Positions 30,320 through 41,056 of a stretch of DNA of 64,000 bases are shown here, in pieces. Every line of letters begins with the position of its first letter. Positions within the stretch are counted from its first letter, which is position 1. Both the position numbers and the translations under genes were made by a program. The notes below the pieces were generated by a model. The model searched no databases, was not told the DNA's origin, and saw nothing but the letters and a program-made list of their open reading frames with translations. Source of the DNA: Bacteroidales bacterium (lineage in GTDB: Bacteria; Bacteroidota; Bacteroidia; Bacteroidales; M50B96); NCBI GenBank assembly GCA_021740905.1, contig JAIOYV010000021.1, forward strand, positions 1-64,000, given 5' to 3'.

Positions 30320-31066
30320 TTATTCTTCGCCCAATGCTTCTGCCAGTTCCTCGGTGATTTCAAGGTTGTGGAAAACATTCTGGACATCATCGTCTTCTTC
30401 GAACACATCAATCATCCGAAGCACTTTTTTGGCTGTTTCAACATCAAGTGCAGTGGTGGTGTTTGGGATACGCTGTAATTCTGCATTTTCAACTTCAATG
30501 CCCATCTCATCGAGTTTCTTTTGCATGTTGCCAAAATCTTCCAATGCAGTGGTAATAATTACATGTTCTTCCTGTTCTTCAAAATCTTCGGCCCCGGCAT
30601 CAATGGCATTCAGTTCAAATTCTTCGATGTCGAGCCCGGCTTTGGCTACCGTAAAAATCCCCTTTCTGTCGAACAAGAAACTTAGCGAGCCATTGGTTCC
30701 CAGGCTTCCCCCTTTTTTGTTGAATATCGACCGTATGCTTGCAACCGTGCGGTTGTTATTGTCGGTCAAACATTCGACAAACAGGGCAATCCCACTATTT
30801 GCATAGCCTTCAAAAGTGACCTCCTGGAAGTTGGCATCGTCGCTTTCGCCTTTGTTGATGGCCCTGTTCACATTGTCTTTGGGCATGTTTACGCCTTTGG
30901 CATTTTGAATTGCCATCCGCAACCGGGGGTTGGAGTCGGGGTCTGCACCACCTTCTTTCACAGCTACTGTAAGTTCTTTCGATATCCTCGAAAACATCTG
31001 TGAACGCTTGGAGTCGGCTGCGCCCTTTTTCCTTTTGATCGTGCTCCATTTACTGTGACCTGACAT
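30320..31066 (-). CDS. YebC/PmpR family transcriptional/translation regulator
   Basis: MSGHSKWSTIKRKKGAADSKRSQMFSRISKELTVAVKEGGADPDSNPRLRMAIQNAKGVNMPKDNVNRAI. Confidence 0.97.
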   Translation of the reverse strand: MSGHSKWSTIKRKKGAADSKRSQMFSRISKELTVAVKEGGADPDSNPRLRMAIQNAKGVNMPKDNVNRAINKGESDDANFQEVTFEGYANSGIALFVECLTDNNNRTVASIRSIFNKKGGSLGTNGSLSFLFDRKGIFTVAKAGLDIEEFELNAIDAGAEDFEEQEEHVIITTALEDFGNMQKKLDEMGIEVENAELQRIPNTTTALDVETAKKVLRMIDVFEEDDDVQNVFHNLEITEELAEALGEE

Positions 31067-31503
31067 ATAGGTAAATTTTAAGTTATCAATTCAAGTTGTT
31101 TTTTCTGATGTAAAAGTAGGAAACATCCCTGATTATTTCAACACACTCGTGAAAGTTGTCATTTACTTCGTGTCATTCGCTTCGCATCAAGAGCACTTCG
31201 TACGTCATTTGTTGTTTTTCTAATTCATTCTTGAATGATTATAAATGACCACCTAATAAACATCTAATGACAACTGCCCCCCTACGCCAAGGCTTTGGTG
31301 GATGAAAATGACAATTGAATGCCTTCCTAATGGCTATCTTATGCTATGGAGTTTCCTGACTACCGACTAAGGGCAAAAGACAGTCTACTCCAATTCATTT
31401 TCATTCAAAAAAAAAACTGCTTTACCCTTTTATTATTGTGGCTGTTTTTATACTTTTGGAGTCCATTTTTCACGGGGGAATATATTTTAAAAGCATACAC
31501 ATA

Positions 31504-31971
31504 ATGAAACTATTGTCTATACTTAGCATTTTAATCCTATTTATCTTTATTGTCTCCTGTAAATCGGGCGATGAAGATAGCCTCAAGAACGGTTTATTAG
31601 TGCAAAACCATGATGAAATGTTTTCGTTGGCAGGAGACAAGATGAAAGGATGGGCGATTGAAAGTTACGTATATAATGGCAAAGACATTCTTCCAGGTCT
31701 TGACGAATGCCTGGCCGACAACCTGGATGTTTATTTTAGCGACCACCGATTTGAATCAGTCGAAGGAAATAAAAAATGCAACGACAAAGACCCTTACATT
31801 ACGGAGACTGGCCACTGGTACTTCAACGAAGATTCTACTGAAATTGAAGTCAGCACAAGCAAAGATTTCTATATTTTAAAACTTATTGAGATCTCATCTG
31901 ACAAGCTCCACTATCGTTCATGTACGCCAAAAGATACAATTGAAGCGGTTCTGCGTCCGGCTAATCTGTAA
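31504..31971 (+). CDS. Putative lipoprotein, hypothetical
   Basis: MKLLSILSILILFIFIVSCKSGDED (lipobox). Confidence 0.7.
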   Translation: MKLLSILSILILFIFIVSCKSGDEDSLKNGLLVQNHDEMFSLAGDKMKGWAIESYVYNGKDILPGLDECLADNLDVYFSDHRFESVEGNKKCNDKDPYITETGHWYFNEDSTEIEVSTSKDFYILKLIEISSDKLHYRSCTPKDTIEAVLRPANL

Positions 31972-31991
31972 TATTTTCATAACTTCATCAC

Positions 31992-32390
31992 TTAATGCAC
32001 TTTGCTTAGGCTGAAGAAATCGAGATAGGTTGGCGAATCATCCCCATATAAATCCATATTTTCCCCATAAATTTTGTAAGTACTCTTTTCGCCCTTTATT
32101 TGTGAGAAAACAATCCTAAACTCGTTCCTATTTTCATCGCACATAATAACTTCCGCTAACTTGTTGCTACCCCCAAAGGCTAAGGATGCATGGCAAGCCG
32201 GACAATGAAAATGCGATTCTTCACCTTCTTTTAGTATAAAATTTTCGTGATGTAACACTTCGTAGTTTCCAAGTGAAGGATGGAGCAAAAGCAGCCCCCA
32301 ATCACCATTGTCGTTTTTCACCGAAAGAATTACATTGCCTGCCACATTTAAAATGGCCCTGCACCGTGGACATAAATAAGTAGTTTTCAT
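31992..32390 (-). CDS. Hypothetical protein with zinc-ribbon-like cysteines
   Basis: CPRCRAIL...FHCPACHASLAF. Confidence 0.65.
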   Translation of the reverse strand: MKTTYLCPRCRAILNVAGNVILSVKNDNGDWGLLLLHPSLGNYEVLHHENFILKEGEESHFHCPACHASLAFGGSNKLAEVIMCDENRNEFRIVFSQIKGEKSTYKIYGENMDLYGDDSPTYLDFFSLSKVH

Positions 32391-32855
32391 AGCCTTGCTT
32401 TTTATGGGTTAGAACTCAAAATTTCTTTAAAGGTACGGAATTTAGGGTAGCAAGTCAAGAACGGATTGGTTGAGTAAGGAATTTAGGTGAATAAGAAATT
32501 ACACTTAGGCAGTAAATGAAGTGAGGAAGGGGTTATGGAAAGGTTGGTGTTTGAATGAAAAGCCCCATGGTCTCGCAAAGTGTTTTAAATTAATCAATTG
32601 TCATTCGATAGTAATTGTTTTTATAGTGCCTTGGTGGCAAATATTGTTTTCCCTGTTTTGTAATACTATCCCATAAATGCTTATTTGCCATGTTCGTGTT
32701 CATAAGCCAAAAACATTATGGCGAAAATCAGTTTTTTTCCAACTTGTTTATCAACCTGCCGAATTGTACTTTCGCACACGTTTTATGGGAATATTCCGTT
32801 TGGTTGATTTTATTCGGAATGGCTGTTGAACCAAAACGATGATTAATAAAGTAGT

Positions 32856-34907
32856 ATGAGTTTTCTATACCCCACATTTTTATATGCGCTGGCAGCTATT
32901 GCCATCCCCATTATTATCCACTTGTTTAATTTCAGGAGGCACAAAACGGTGCTTTTCAGTAGTATTAAATACCTTCGGAATATTAAAAAGGAAACCAAGG
33001 CCAAATCGCAACTAAAGCATTTCCTTATTTTGCTGGCGCGGATACTTGCAGTGGCAGCTTTGGTATTTGCCTTTGCACGGCCCTATCTTCCTGTGGCGGG
33101 CGATGTCGATTCAGCCTCTGAAGAAATTGTGTCCATTTATGTCGACAACTCGTTTAGCATGGATGCCGAAAATAAATTTGGAAATATGTTCGAGGTGGGC
33201 AAAAGCAAAATTCCGCAAATCATCGATGCTTTCAGGCCCGACACACGTTTTTTACTATCGACCAACGATTTCGACAACAAACACAACCAATTTGTGAGCC
33301 GCGACCAGTTGATGGATTTTGTTTCCGAATTGCAACTTAGTCCCACTTCCCGTAAATTGAGCGAAGTTTTGACCAAGCTGTCGGATTTTGCAGGCCGGAA
33401 CGAAAACAGCAAAATAGACAGACAAAGGGCTTTTGTTATTTCCGACTTTCAAAAAACCAGCAGCGATTTCGACCACATCGAAAGCCGCGATGGGAGTGAG
33501 GTGATCCTTGTTCCCCTTGCCACCCAGCAAACCACCAATATGTATGTTGATTCGTGTTGGTTTGAATCGCCGGGAAGGAAATACAACCATGTGGAGGAAC
33601 TGTTTGCCAAAATAGTGAACAATTCGGACGAGGTGTACAACAATACACCAATCAAATTGTTTATAAACGACAGCCTCAAATTTCTTGGGAGCTTTACCAT
33701 AAAGGCGCAGTCGGAGGAAGTGGTGAAACTTTCGTACACCAACACCCACAAGGGAATTATAAATGGACGGATCGAGATTTCGGACTATCCTGTGACCTAC
33801 GACAACCTGTTTTATTTTAGCTACAAAGTGGCTCAACAACTCAGTATTTTATCCATTTCCGATAAGGGCGAAAATAAATTTGTGAAAGCCCTATTTGGCG
33901 ACGACGACTATTTCGACATCAGCCAAAACGCAGGGAATAATATTAACTTTTCGCTCTTCCCTCGCTATCATCTTATCATTATCAGTAGCCTAAAAGATAT
34001 TTCTTCGGGCCTCGTGCAGGAAATAGAGAAATACATTGCCAATGGTGGATCGGTTTTGTTTTTTCCTTCTATTGATGGAAATTTGAATTCATACAATCAA
34101 CTTTTTGCCAAGATGGCATGCAACGAAATTCTAGCTCTCGACACCAATAAAACCAAGGTAAGCCGGATTGATTTTGACAATCCTGTTTTCGATGATGCTT
34201 TCCGCAAGAGGGATCCGGAAATTGATCTGCCTGAGGTATTTGCCCATTTCTTGTTCGAAAGTCGCACACGTACCAACGACGAAATTATTCTCACAACCAT
34301 CGATGGTCATAGCTTTTTGAGTAAAACAAGTTATGGGAAGGGCAGCTTTTATGTATCGGCTGTGCCCCTCGATAACGAATCGTCCGATTTTGCACGTCAC
34401 CCGGTTTTTGTGCCAGCAGTGTACAACATGGCCTTCAACTCGCAGGGTAACACCAATCTATATTATAGCATCGGAAATCTCGAAAATGTACAACTAAATG
34501 TTCAGGGAAGCCAGGAAAACCAGCTACTCCACATCACCGATTTGAGTGGGCTATTCGATTTCATCCCCGAAAAGCAACTTGGGCAATCTACATTTGGGAT
34601 TAATTTGGCTGGCGAAATTCACACAGCAGGAAACTACCAGGTAAAATCGGACGACCAAGCCTTATTGGGGTTATCTATTAATTATGACAGAAAAGAATCA
34701 AACCTCGATTATTTCAGCAATAAAGAATTGAAAGACCTGATAGAAACCCACAGCTTATCATCATTTTCGATTCTGGAAGGCCAGCAACAACAGATTACCG
34801 AGAGCATTAAGGAGTTCAACCAGGGCAGGCAGCTGTGGAAATTATTTTTGATTTTTGCACTTGCTTTTATCCTTCTTGAAGTGTTGTTGATAAGGTGGAT
34901 GAAATAG
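32856..34907 (+). CDS. BatA/aerotolerance N-terminal-domain membrane protein
   Basis: MSFLYPTFLYALAAIAIPIIIHLFNFRRHKTVLFSSIKYLRNIKKETKAKSQLKHFLILLARILAVAALVFAFARPYL; vWA-like region after it and a C-terminal TM. Confidence 0.9.
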   Translation: MSFLYPTFLYALAAIAIPIIIHLFNFRRHKTVLFSSIKYLRNIKKETKAKSQLKHFLILLARILAVAALVFAFARPYLPVAGDVDSASEEIVSIYVDNSFSMDAENKFGNMFEVGKSKIPQIIDAFRPDTRFLLSTNDFDNKHNQFVSRDQLMDFVSELQLSPTSRKLSEVLTKLSDFAGRNENSKIDRQRAFVISDFQKTSSDFDHIESRDGSEVILVPLATQQTTNMYVDSCWFESPGRKYNHVEELFAKIVNNSDEVYNNTPIKLFINDSLKFLGSFTIKAQSEEVVKLSYTNTHKGIINGRIEISDYPVTYDNLFYFSYKVAQQLSILSISDKGENKFVKALFGDDDYFDISQNAGNNINFSLFPRYHLIIISSLKDISSGLVQEIEKYIANGGSVLFFPSIDGNLNSYNQLFAKMACNEILALDTNKTKVSRIDFDNPVFDDAFRKRDPEIDLPEVFAHFLFESRTRTNDEIILTTIDGHSFLSKTSYGKGSFYVSAVPLDNESSDFARHPVFVPAVYNMAFNSQGNTNLYYSIGNLENVQLNVQGSQENQLLHITDLSGLFDFIPEKQLGQSTFGINLAGEIHTAGNYQVKSDDQALLGLSINYDRKESNLDYFSNKELKDLIETHSLSSFSILEGQQQQITESIKEFNQGRQLWKLFLIFALAFILLEVLLIRWMK

Positions 34908-35262
34908 ACAACCTTGCCCTAGGCAGGTTTGAAAAGCCCCGTACAGCCTGCCCCGCAACAGGAAGGGAAATGCTGGGTATTCGAACATAATATTGCACAA
35001 ACCCTGAAGCGCCTTACGAATGTTTAGCCTAGTATGGAAAAGGATTCATTGTTCGTATTTCTTTTGTGATTCTCGACTTAGTTATCAACCAGCCCCTTGC
35101 AAAACACTGTCGCTATTTTTGCAAGCAAGCCTGTTGAAATACACTTGTTTTTATGCAAATAGTAATCTTTATAATGGTAGGAAATTTCTAAATAGGATAT
35201 TCAAAACAATATTGTACATTTACAAGGTTAATATTTTTTTACTAATCTTAAAGTGTATTATT

Positions 35263-35658
35263 ATGAAAACACGAAATTTTTAAAGCATCTCCTTGTCTTA
35301 TCTTGTCTTGTCTGTTAATTTAACTTTTGGACAGTACAAAACTGAAATTTATGTTTACAACACAACAAGTGAATCGTATAACATAACCGGGCACATTTAT
35401 AATGGGTCAACGCCTACGCCATTCAGTTTTACTGTGCCTGCAAACACAAACCATGTTGAAACTTTTGTTAATTGGACTCCACATTGGACATCTGATATGA
35501 GAACAGCTCATTCTTCAGGTATTCCGCCATATCCAACTATTCCTAATTTTAGTCAGGTAGATGTGTATGTGTATGCACCAGGGGGGAATAAAAAAGTAAC
35601 TCAAGCACCATATACTTATGGTGCAGGAAATTATTACCAATTTTATACAATTCATTGA
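35263..35658 (+). pseudogene. Small secreted protein with in-frame stop in its signal peptide (or TTG-started at 35293)
   Basis: The frame from ATG 35263 reads MKTRNF*SISLSYLVLSVNLTFGQYKTEIYVYNTTSESYNITGHIYNG...; TAA at 35281-35283. Confidence 0.6.
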
Positions 35659-35777
35659 TCAGGCTAGTGACTGAAATCTACATAGAATAATATTTCCACC
35701 GGGGTTTTAATTGTTTCAAGCAAAATTCCGGTGGTATCACAATCTTTATTAGGTAACTCAAGTAATTAATAAGTAAA

Positions 35778-37616
35778 ATGAAAACTTTTAAACAATCCCT
35801 AATTCTAGTTTTATTGATAATAATTGGATTGAATACTAATGCCCAACGTGAATGTAATATCTGGTATTTTGGAGAGAAACATGGTATAGATTTGAATCAC
35901 GATACAGTAAAGTTATTGACCAATAGCAGTATGTTTACGGATGCTGCCAATGCTACAATTAGCGATAAATTTGGAAATTTGTTGTTTTACACCAATGGCG
36001 AAACAGTATGGAACGCACAACATGATACTATGCCTAATGGTAATGGTTTAGCAGGATGCACATTGGCAGATGATTGTATGATTGTGCCTCATCCAGGGGA
36101 CAATAAAAAATATTTTATTTTTACACACGATTGCATTGAAGCTCCAATGGTTCATGGACTTCAATATTCCATAGTGGACATGGAAATGGATAATGGTCTG
36201 GGGGATGTAAGTGGCCGGAATATTTCGCTTGGGGTAAGTTCGATAGAACGTATGCTTGTTGTTCAACATTGCAATAGAAGAGATTATTGGTTAATTGTGC
36301 ATTCTCCAACTTGGATTGTACCCTATGACGAATTTTACACTTTCTTAATTAGCCCGAAGGGAGTGAATCCTACACCTATTGTTTGTCCTACTACATTTTC
36401 AATCGAACCGTTTAATTTTATTATTGAGGCAAACACAAATATAATTTATGCTACTAATGTAAATGCAAATCATTTATGCAAATTTCAATTTAATATAGAT
36501 TCTGGAAATATACAATTTTTAGATTCATTATTTATACCTCCAAATTTAGGACTAATATTTAGTTCAATTATCTCCCCCGATGGCAGTAAGTTATATTCAA
36601 CAGAGGGATCTGATACCCTTTGTCAATATGACATTTCTATTGGTACTGATTCATTAATTGCAGCATCACGAGCAATACTTTATCCGTCATCCAAATTTTA
36701 TGGAATGACATTATCAAGAAACGGAATGTTATTTTTGCCAATAAGAGTTGAAAATAGCGGGCATAATATAATAATTATTAATAATCCAAATCAGTTAGCA
36801 TCTTCTGGCAATCTAATCAGCGATACCTTTCTTCTGATAAACCCTATAACAAACCCACGAGTATTTCTTCCCTCCTTCATTGCAGGTTTTCGATATAGTA
36901 ATTCCTTTGAATGGGACCATGTTTGTTTGGGTGATACTACACAATTTACCTATTTAATACCCGAATGTGATTCCATAGCGGCAGTAACCGACTTATACTG
37001 GGAGTTTGGTGACTCAGCATCAGGAGCTGCAAATTCATCAATAGATATGGACCCTGTTCATTATTATTCGCAGGCTGGAGAATATAAGGTACGCCTAATT
37101 ACCGTTTCGAGCCAAAGCATTGATACTGTTTATAAAACCATAGCCATAGTCGAAAACCCGGTTCCCGACCTCGGGGCAGATATCGATAGTTTGCAGCCCG
37201 GGTCACAGGTCACCCTTGATGCCGGGCCTGAATATTGGGATTATGCATGGTCTACTGGCGAAACCAGTCAGGCAATTGAAGTGTCACAAACTGATGTTTT
37301 TTCATTAACTGTTACCGACCGGTACGGTTGTATGGGAGTGGATGATATCAATGTGAACTATATTTCAATCGATGAATTCAAACCTTCCGATCTTATCCAA
37401 CTTTACCCAAACCCTACCAGAGATATTCTTGTTGTTTATTCTGATTTCTCGATATTGGAAATTGAAATATTCAATTTGGTAGGTCAACGGGTACTACTGC
37501 AGAAAGCTTTGGGCAAGGAGGTTCAAATAGATATTTCAGGCTTGACCTCAGGGAAGTACATTATCAAAACATTGATAAAGGACAAAACAGTGATAAAGGA
37601 ATTTATTGTTTTGTAA
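35778..37616 (+). CDS. Secreted PKD-domain protein with T9SS C-terminal sorting domain
   Basis: WEFGDSASGAANSSIDMDPVHYYSQAGEYKVRLITVS (PKD) and LIQLYPNPTRDILVVYS...SGKYIIKTLIKDKTVIKEFIVL (type A sorting). Confidence 0.88.
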   Translation: MKTFKQSLILVLLIIIGLNTNAQRECNIWYFGEKHGIDLNHDTVKLLTNSSMFTDAANATISDKFGNLLFYTNGETVWNAQHDTMPNGNGLAGCTLADDCMIVPHPGDNKKYFIFTHDCIEAPMVHGLQYSIVDMEMDNGLGDVSGRNISLGVSSIERMLVVQHCNRRDYWLIVHSPTWIVPYDEFYTFLISPKGVNPTPIVCPTTFSIEPFNFIIEANTNIIYATNVNANHLCKFQFNIDSGNIQFLDSLFIPPNLGLIFSSIISPDGSKLYSTEGSDTLCQYDISIGTDSLIAASRAILYPSSKFYGMTLSRNGMLFLPIRVENSGHNIIIINNPNQLASSGNLISDTFLLINPITNPRVFLPSFIAGFRYSNSFEWDHVCLGDTTQFTYLIPECDSIAAVTDLYWEFGDSASGAANSSIDMDPVHYYSQAGEYKVRLITVSSQSIDTVYKTIAIVENPVPDLGADIDSLQPGSQVTLDAGPEYWDYAWSTGETSQAIEVSQTDVFSLTVTDRYGCMGVDDINVNYISIDEFKPSDLIQLYPNPTRDILVVYSDFSILEIEIFNLVGQRVLLQKALGKEVQIDISGLTSGKYIIKTLIKDKTVIKEFIVL

Positions 37617-38004
37617 ATAGTAGCTTCTTATTACTTGTCTAATATTGACCTTCTTTACTGGTGGGGTTTTACAAAATATTCTGTACTGGATATATGCATC
37701 ATGCTCTTCAGCTAAAGTCATGTCTAGTGCTTTTTAGATGCGGAGTTCGTAATATATTTTTTTGGTACTGAATTTTCTGGCATAATTATAAGATTTTTGC
37801 TACCACTTCGAAAGGCAAATAACAACGAATAAGAAGATAAATTTCAGTGGTGAGGGAGTACAAAAGCATACATTCCCTTCTTAATATACCCGTTTCGTGG
37901 ATATAAATTGCATTATTGTCAAAAAATGAATTATTGAGATAAAAAAATATATATCTTCACATCGCAATAATTGAAAGTTAATATCGGCAAAAATTAGAGT
38001 TTTC

Positions 38005-40674
38005 ATGAATAGAATCCTTTCTGTCATTTTTATGATGATCATGGCTTATTCTTTCCAAAGCAATGCCCAGATTGCTGAGGGGACTCCGATGTCTTTCACT
38101 TTTTCGCAAGCAAATCCTGAAATAAAAGAGATTGAATTTCCACAGCCCAATGTTTCTGAGTATTTGAAGCATGATGAACAAAGCGACAAAGAGGGAGGAT
38201 ACTATCGGATTGGTCGTTCCATTCAAGCAGATATAGATATGTTGGGCAATGGACAGTGGGAAACTAATGCTGATAGACAAAAGATTTGCCGCTTGAAACT
38301 AACCGCTCCCGGAGCAAGGGCTTTGGGTATTTACTACGATAACTTTTGGTTGCCAGAAGGGAGTAGCTTGTATATATACACACAGGACAGAAGTCACGTG
38401 ATTGGTGCTTTTACTTACAATAACAATCCCGAAAGAGGCTATTTTGCCACCGAGCTTACGAGGGGCCAAACGGTAATCCTCGAATACAACGAGCCTGTCG
38501 GGACAACCCAAAAACCCATTATACATATCTCCGAACTGGCATACATATATAGAGGATACAGTTCAGAACCAACTAATACCTGGAGTTTTGGCGATGCCGC
38601 TTCGTGCGAAGTAAACGTTAATTGTTCGGAAGGCACCGACTGGCAAGACCAAAAACGGGGCGTGGCCCGGATTTTACTAAAAGAAGGAACTCAGTATGGT
38701 TGGTGTACAGGCAGTTTGATTAATAATGCACGGCTCGATTTCGAACCCTATTTCCTTACTGCAGACCACTGTGGACAGAATTCGAGTGTAAGCGATTACG
38801 ACCAATGGATTTTTTATTTCAATTTCGAGACAGGTGGGTGCGCAAACCCCACAAGCTCGCCCAACTACAACACCATGACGGGATGTACTAAAGTGGCAAA
38901 TGGAGGAAATGCTGGCACCAACGGATCGGATTTTAAGCTCTTGCTTTTCAACGATAATGTCCCTCTAGCCTACAATGTATATTTTAATGGTTGGGATGTG
39001 ATCAACCAGGCAAGTACATCCGGAGTATGTATCCACCACCCGGCAGGAGATATTAAAAAGGTTTCGACCTATAATTCCACTTTAACTACCTCGGGCTGGA
39101 ATGGCAGTGGGTATAATTCGCACTGGCGCGTATTTTGGACTTCTACCTCCAATGGGTATGGGGTTACAGAAGGAGGCTCATCCGGTTCACCACTCTTTAA
39201 CCAGGATGGCTCTATTATCGGGACTCTTACAGGTGGAAGTTCCTATTGCAGTACGCCCTATTTGCCCGATTACTACGGCAAGTTTTCGTATAGTTGGGAG
39301 TCGAACGGAACCACTGCCGCAAGCCATTTAAAAGAATGGCTCGACCCGGATACTACTGGGGTTTCTTTGCTTGTAGGTCTCAATCAGCAAGTAGCCATTT
39401 TTGGTCTTGTTGATGATTATTGTTTTAGCGATAGTGCTGTTTCTATTACTGGTGTCCCATCTTTTGGTGTCTTTTCCGGCCCTGGGGTTAATGGCGATGT
39501 GTTTGACCCTTCACAAGCCGGGGTTGGCAATCATTTCATAGTTTATACATCGGGCATGGGGACAGCTACTTTTCAACTGACGGTTCATGCCGATCCAATC
39601 CTTGATCTGGGGCCTGACCTTACACTCGCTGCCGGACAAACTGCCAATGTTCAGGCTCCTTCCGGATATGCAGCTTACAATTGGTCGAATGGTTCCACTG
39701 ACCAGTCTATTTCGGTTGCGCAGGCAGGCTTGTATTCCTTGACCATGATGGATGGAAACGGATGCCAAGCTGTGGATGAAATATCCGTAGATTTTACCGG
39801 GCTTCCACTGCCTCCCTGGAGTTTTATAAATACAGGGAACAATCACCTCATCCTTGTTCAGGATACAACACCCATTACCATAAATGGAATAAGTGTTGAA
39901 GTTGGCGACTACCTCGGTGTTTTTTACGATTCGCTGGGCGAGCTTGCCTGTGCCGGTTACATGCCGTGGACAGGAGCTACTTTCTCACTTGCAGCCTGGG
40001 GCACCCAATCTGGTCTTGTTGATGGATTTGCCCTTGGAGAAGAATTTAAATGGAAAATCTGGGACGCTTCTACTTCATCTGAAATTGAAGCCCAGGCCAC
40101 TTATTTATTCACTTCATTTCCAGACCAGGGTTATTACACCACCAATGGATTAAGTGGCCTTGCCTCATTAACGGCCAGTACTATAGAGACTCAGGTAATC
40201 GAATTAGTACAGGGGTGGGGTATTATGTCAACCTACATTTATCCTTTAGAGCCTCTTATCGACAGTGTTTTTGCTCCCCTCGATGGTGATATCGTAATTC
40301 TTAAAAATGGTAACGGCGATGTATTCTGGCCGCCTTTTGGAAATTTCATAGGCAACCTGCAGATCACACAAGGCTACCAAATTTATATGAGCAGTGCCCA
40401 GGATTTAAGTATCACCGGGATGTATGCCGTTCCCGAAAATACCCCATTCCAGGTTCCGCAGGGATGGAGTATACTAAGCTATCTTCGGAAATCTCCAGGT
40501 GATGCAAGCTTGATGCTGTATAGTCTCGGCGCCTCCATAGTTATTGTAAAGGATGGCGATGGGGAAGTGTACTGGCCCATTTTCTCCTTGAACAATATCG
40601 GCAATATGCTTCCTGGCCAAGGGTATCAAATTAAGCTTTCAGCTCCGGAAATAATGGTGTACCCGGCGAATTAG
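38005..40674 (+). CDS. Secreted trypsin-like serine endopeptidase (lysyl endopeptidase-like) with GW-module repeats
   Basis: GWCTGSLINNARLDFEPYFLTADHCGQ, GGSSGSPLFNQDGSIIGTLTGG; two C-terminal QGWxIxS...VKDGDGEVYWPIFSLNNIGNMLPGQGYQIKL modules. Confidence 0.88.
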   Translation: MNRILSVIFMMIMAYSFQSNAQIAEGTPMSFTFSQANPEIKEIEFPQPNVSEYLKHDEQSDKEGGYYRIGRSIQADIDMLGNGQWETNADRQKICRLKLTAPGARALGIYYDNFWLPEGSSLYIYTQDRSHVIGAFTYNNNPERGYFATELTRGQTVILEYNEPVGTTQKPIIHISELAYIYRGYSSEPTNTWSFGDAASCEVNVNCSEGTDWQDQKRGVARILLKEGTQYGWCTGSLINNARLDFEPYFLTADHCGQNSSVSDYDQWIFYFNFETGGCANPTSSPNYNTMTGCTKVANGGNAGTNGSDFKLLLFNDNVPLAYNVYFNGWDVINQASTSGVCIHHPAGDIKKVSTYNSTLTTSGWNGSGYNSHWRVFWTSTSNGYGVTEGGSSGSPLFNQDGSIIGTLTGGSSYCSTPYLPDYYGKFSYSWESNGTTAASHLKEWLDPDTTGVSLLVGLNQQVAIFGLVDDYCFSDSAVSITGVPSFGVFSGPGVNGDVFDPSQAGVGNHFIVYTSGMGTATFQLTVHADPILDLGPDLTLAAGQTANVQAPSGYAAYNWSNGSTDQSISVAQAGLYSLTMMDGNGCQAVDEISVDFTGLPLPPWSFINTGNNHLILVQDTTPITINGISVEVGDYLGVFYDSLGELACAGYMPWTGATFSLAAWGTQSGLVDGFALGEEFKWKIWDASTSSEIEAQATYLFTSFPDQGYYTTNGLSGLASLTASTIETQVIELVQGWGIMSTYIYPLEPLIDSVFAPLDGDIVILKNGNGDVFWPPFGNFIGNLQITQGYQIYMSSAQDLSITGMYAVPENTPFQVPQGWSILSYLRKSPGDASLMLYSLGASIVIVKDGDGEVYWPIFSLNNIGNMLPGQGYQIKLSAPEIMVYPAN

Positions 40675-40740
40675 TCTGCAGTCCCCAGTCCCCAGTCTAC
40701 AGTCCCCAGTCTGCAGTCCCCAGTCCCCTCCAAGTCAATT
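40675..40740. repeat. CAGTCCCCAGTC-type intergenic tandem repeat
   Basis: GTCTGCAGTCCCCAGTCCCCAGTCTACAGTCCCCAGTCTGCAGTCCCCAGTCCCC. Confidence 0.8.
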
Positions 40741-41056
40741 GCCTATCGGTAGTCGTAAGACGTGATAAATCACGTCTCTACAATCTCTAGTGTTAATATC
40801 AGTATCTAGCAATCAGGCATTCAATCCGAAACTCGACAACAGTTGGCAGTTTCCAGTCGGCAATCTGCAGTCAGCATCCATCCACCTGCAACCAGGAAAC
40901 CCGAAACCAGCACCACCTTCAAATTTATTAGTTGAAGCTATAGCTGTCTTCTGTTGTAAAACATGTTTTACAGAAAGAAAAACTGATATTTTCCCATATT
41001 TTGTTGATTTTAAATATTTCATATTTGAGGCTTAGTAATCCAAACTAATATTCAAA

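Noticed and set aside
34920-34970. Further copy of the GCCTGTCCCG mini-palindrome (ACAGCCTGCCCCGCAACAGG)
   Set aside because: Only the left half resembles the family and there is no convincing complementary arm.
35700-35740. CCACCGGGGTTTT...AAAATTCCGGTGG as another attC-like site
   Set aside because: Short stem without core-like GTT/AAC ends; more likely a terminator for the 35263-35658 gene.
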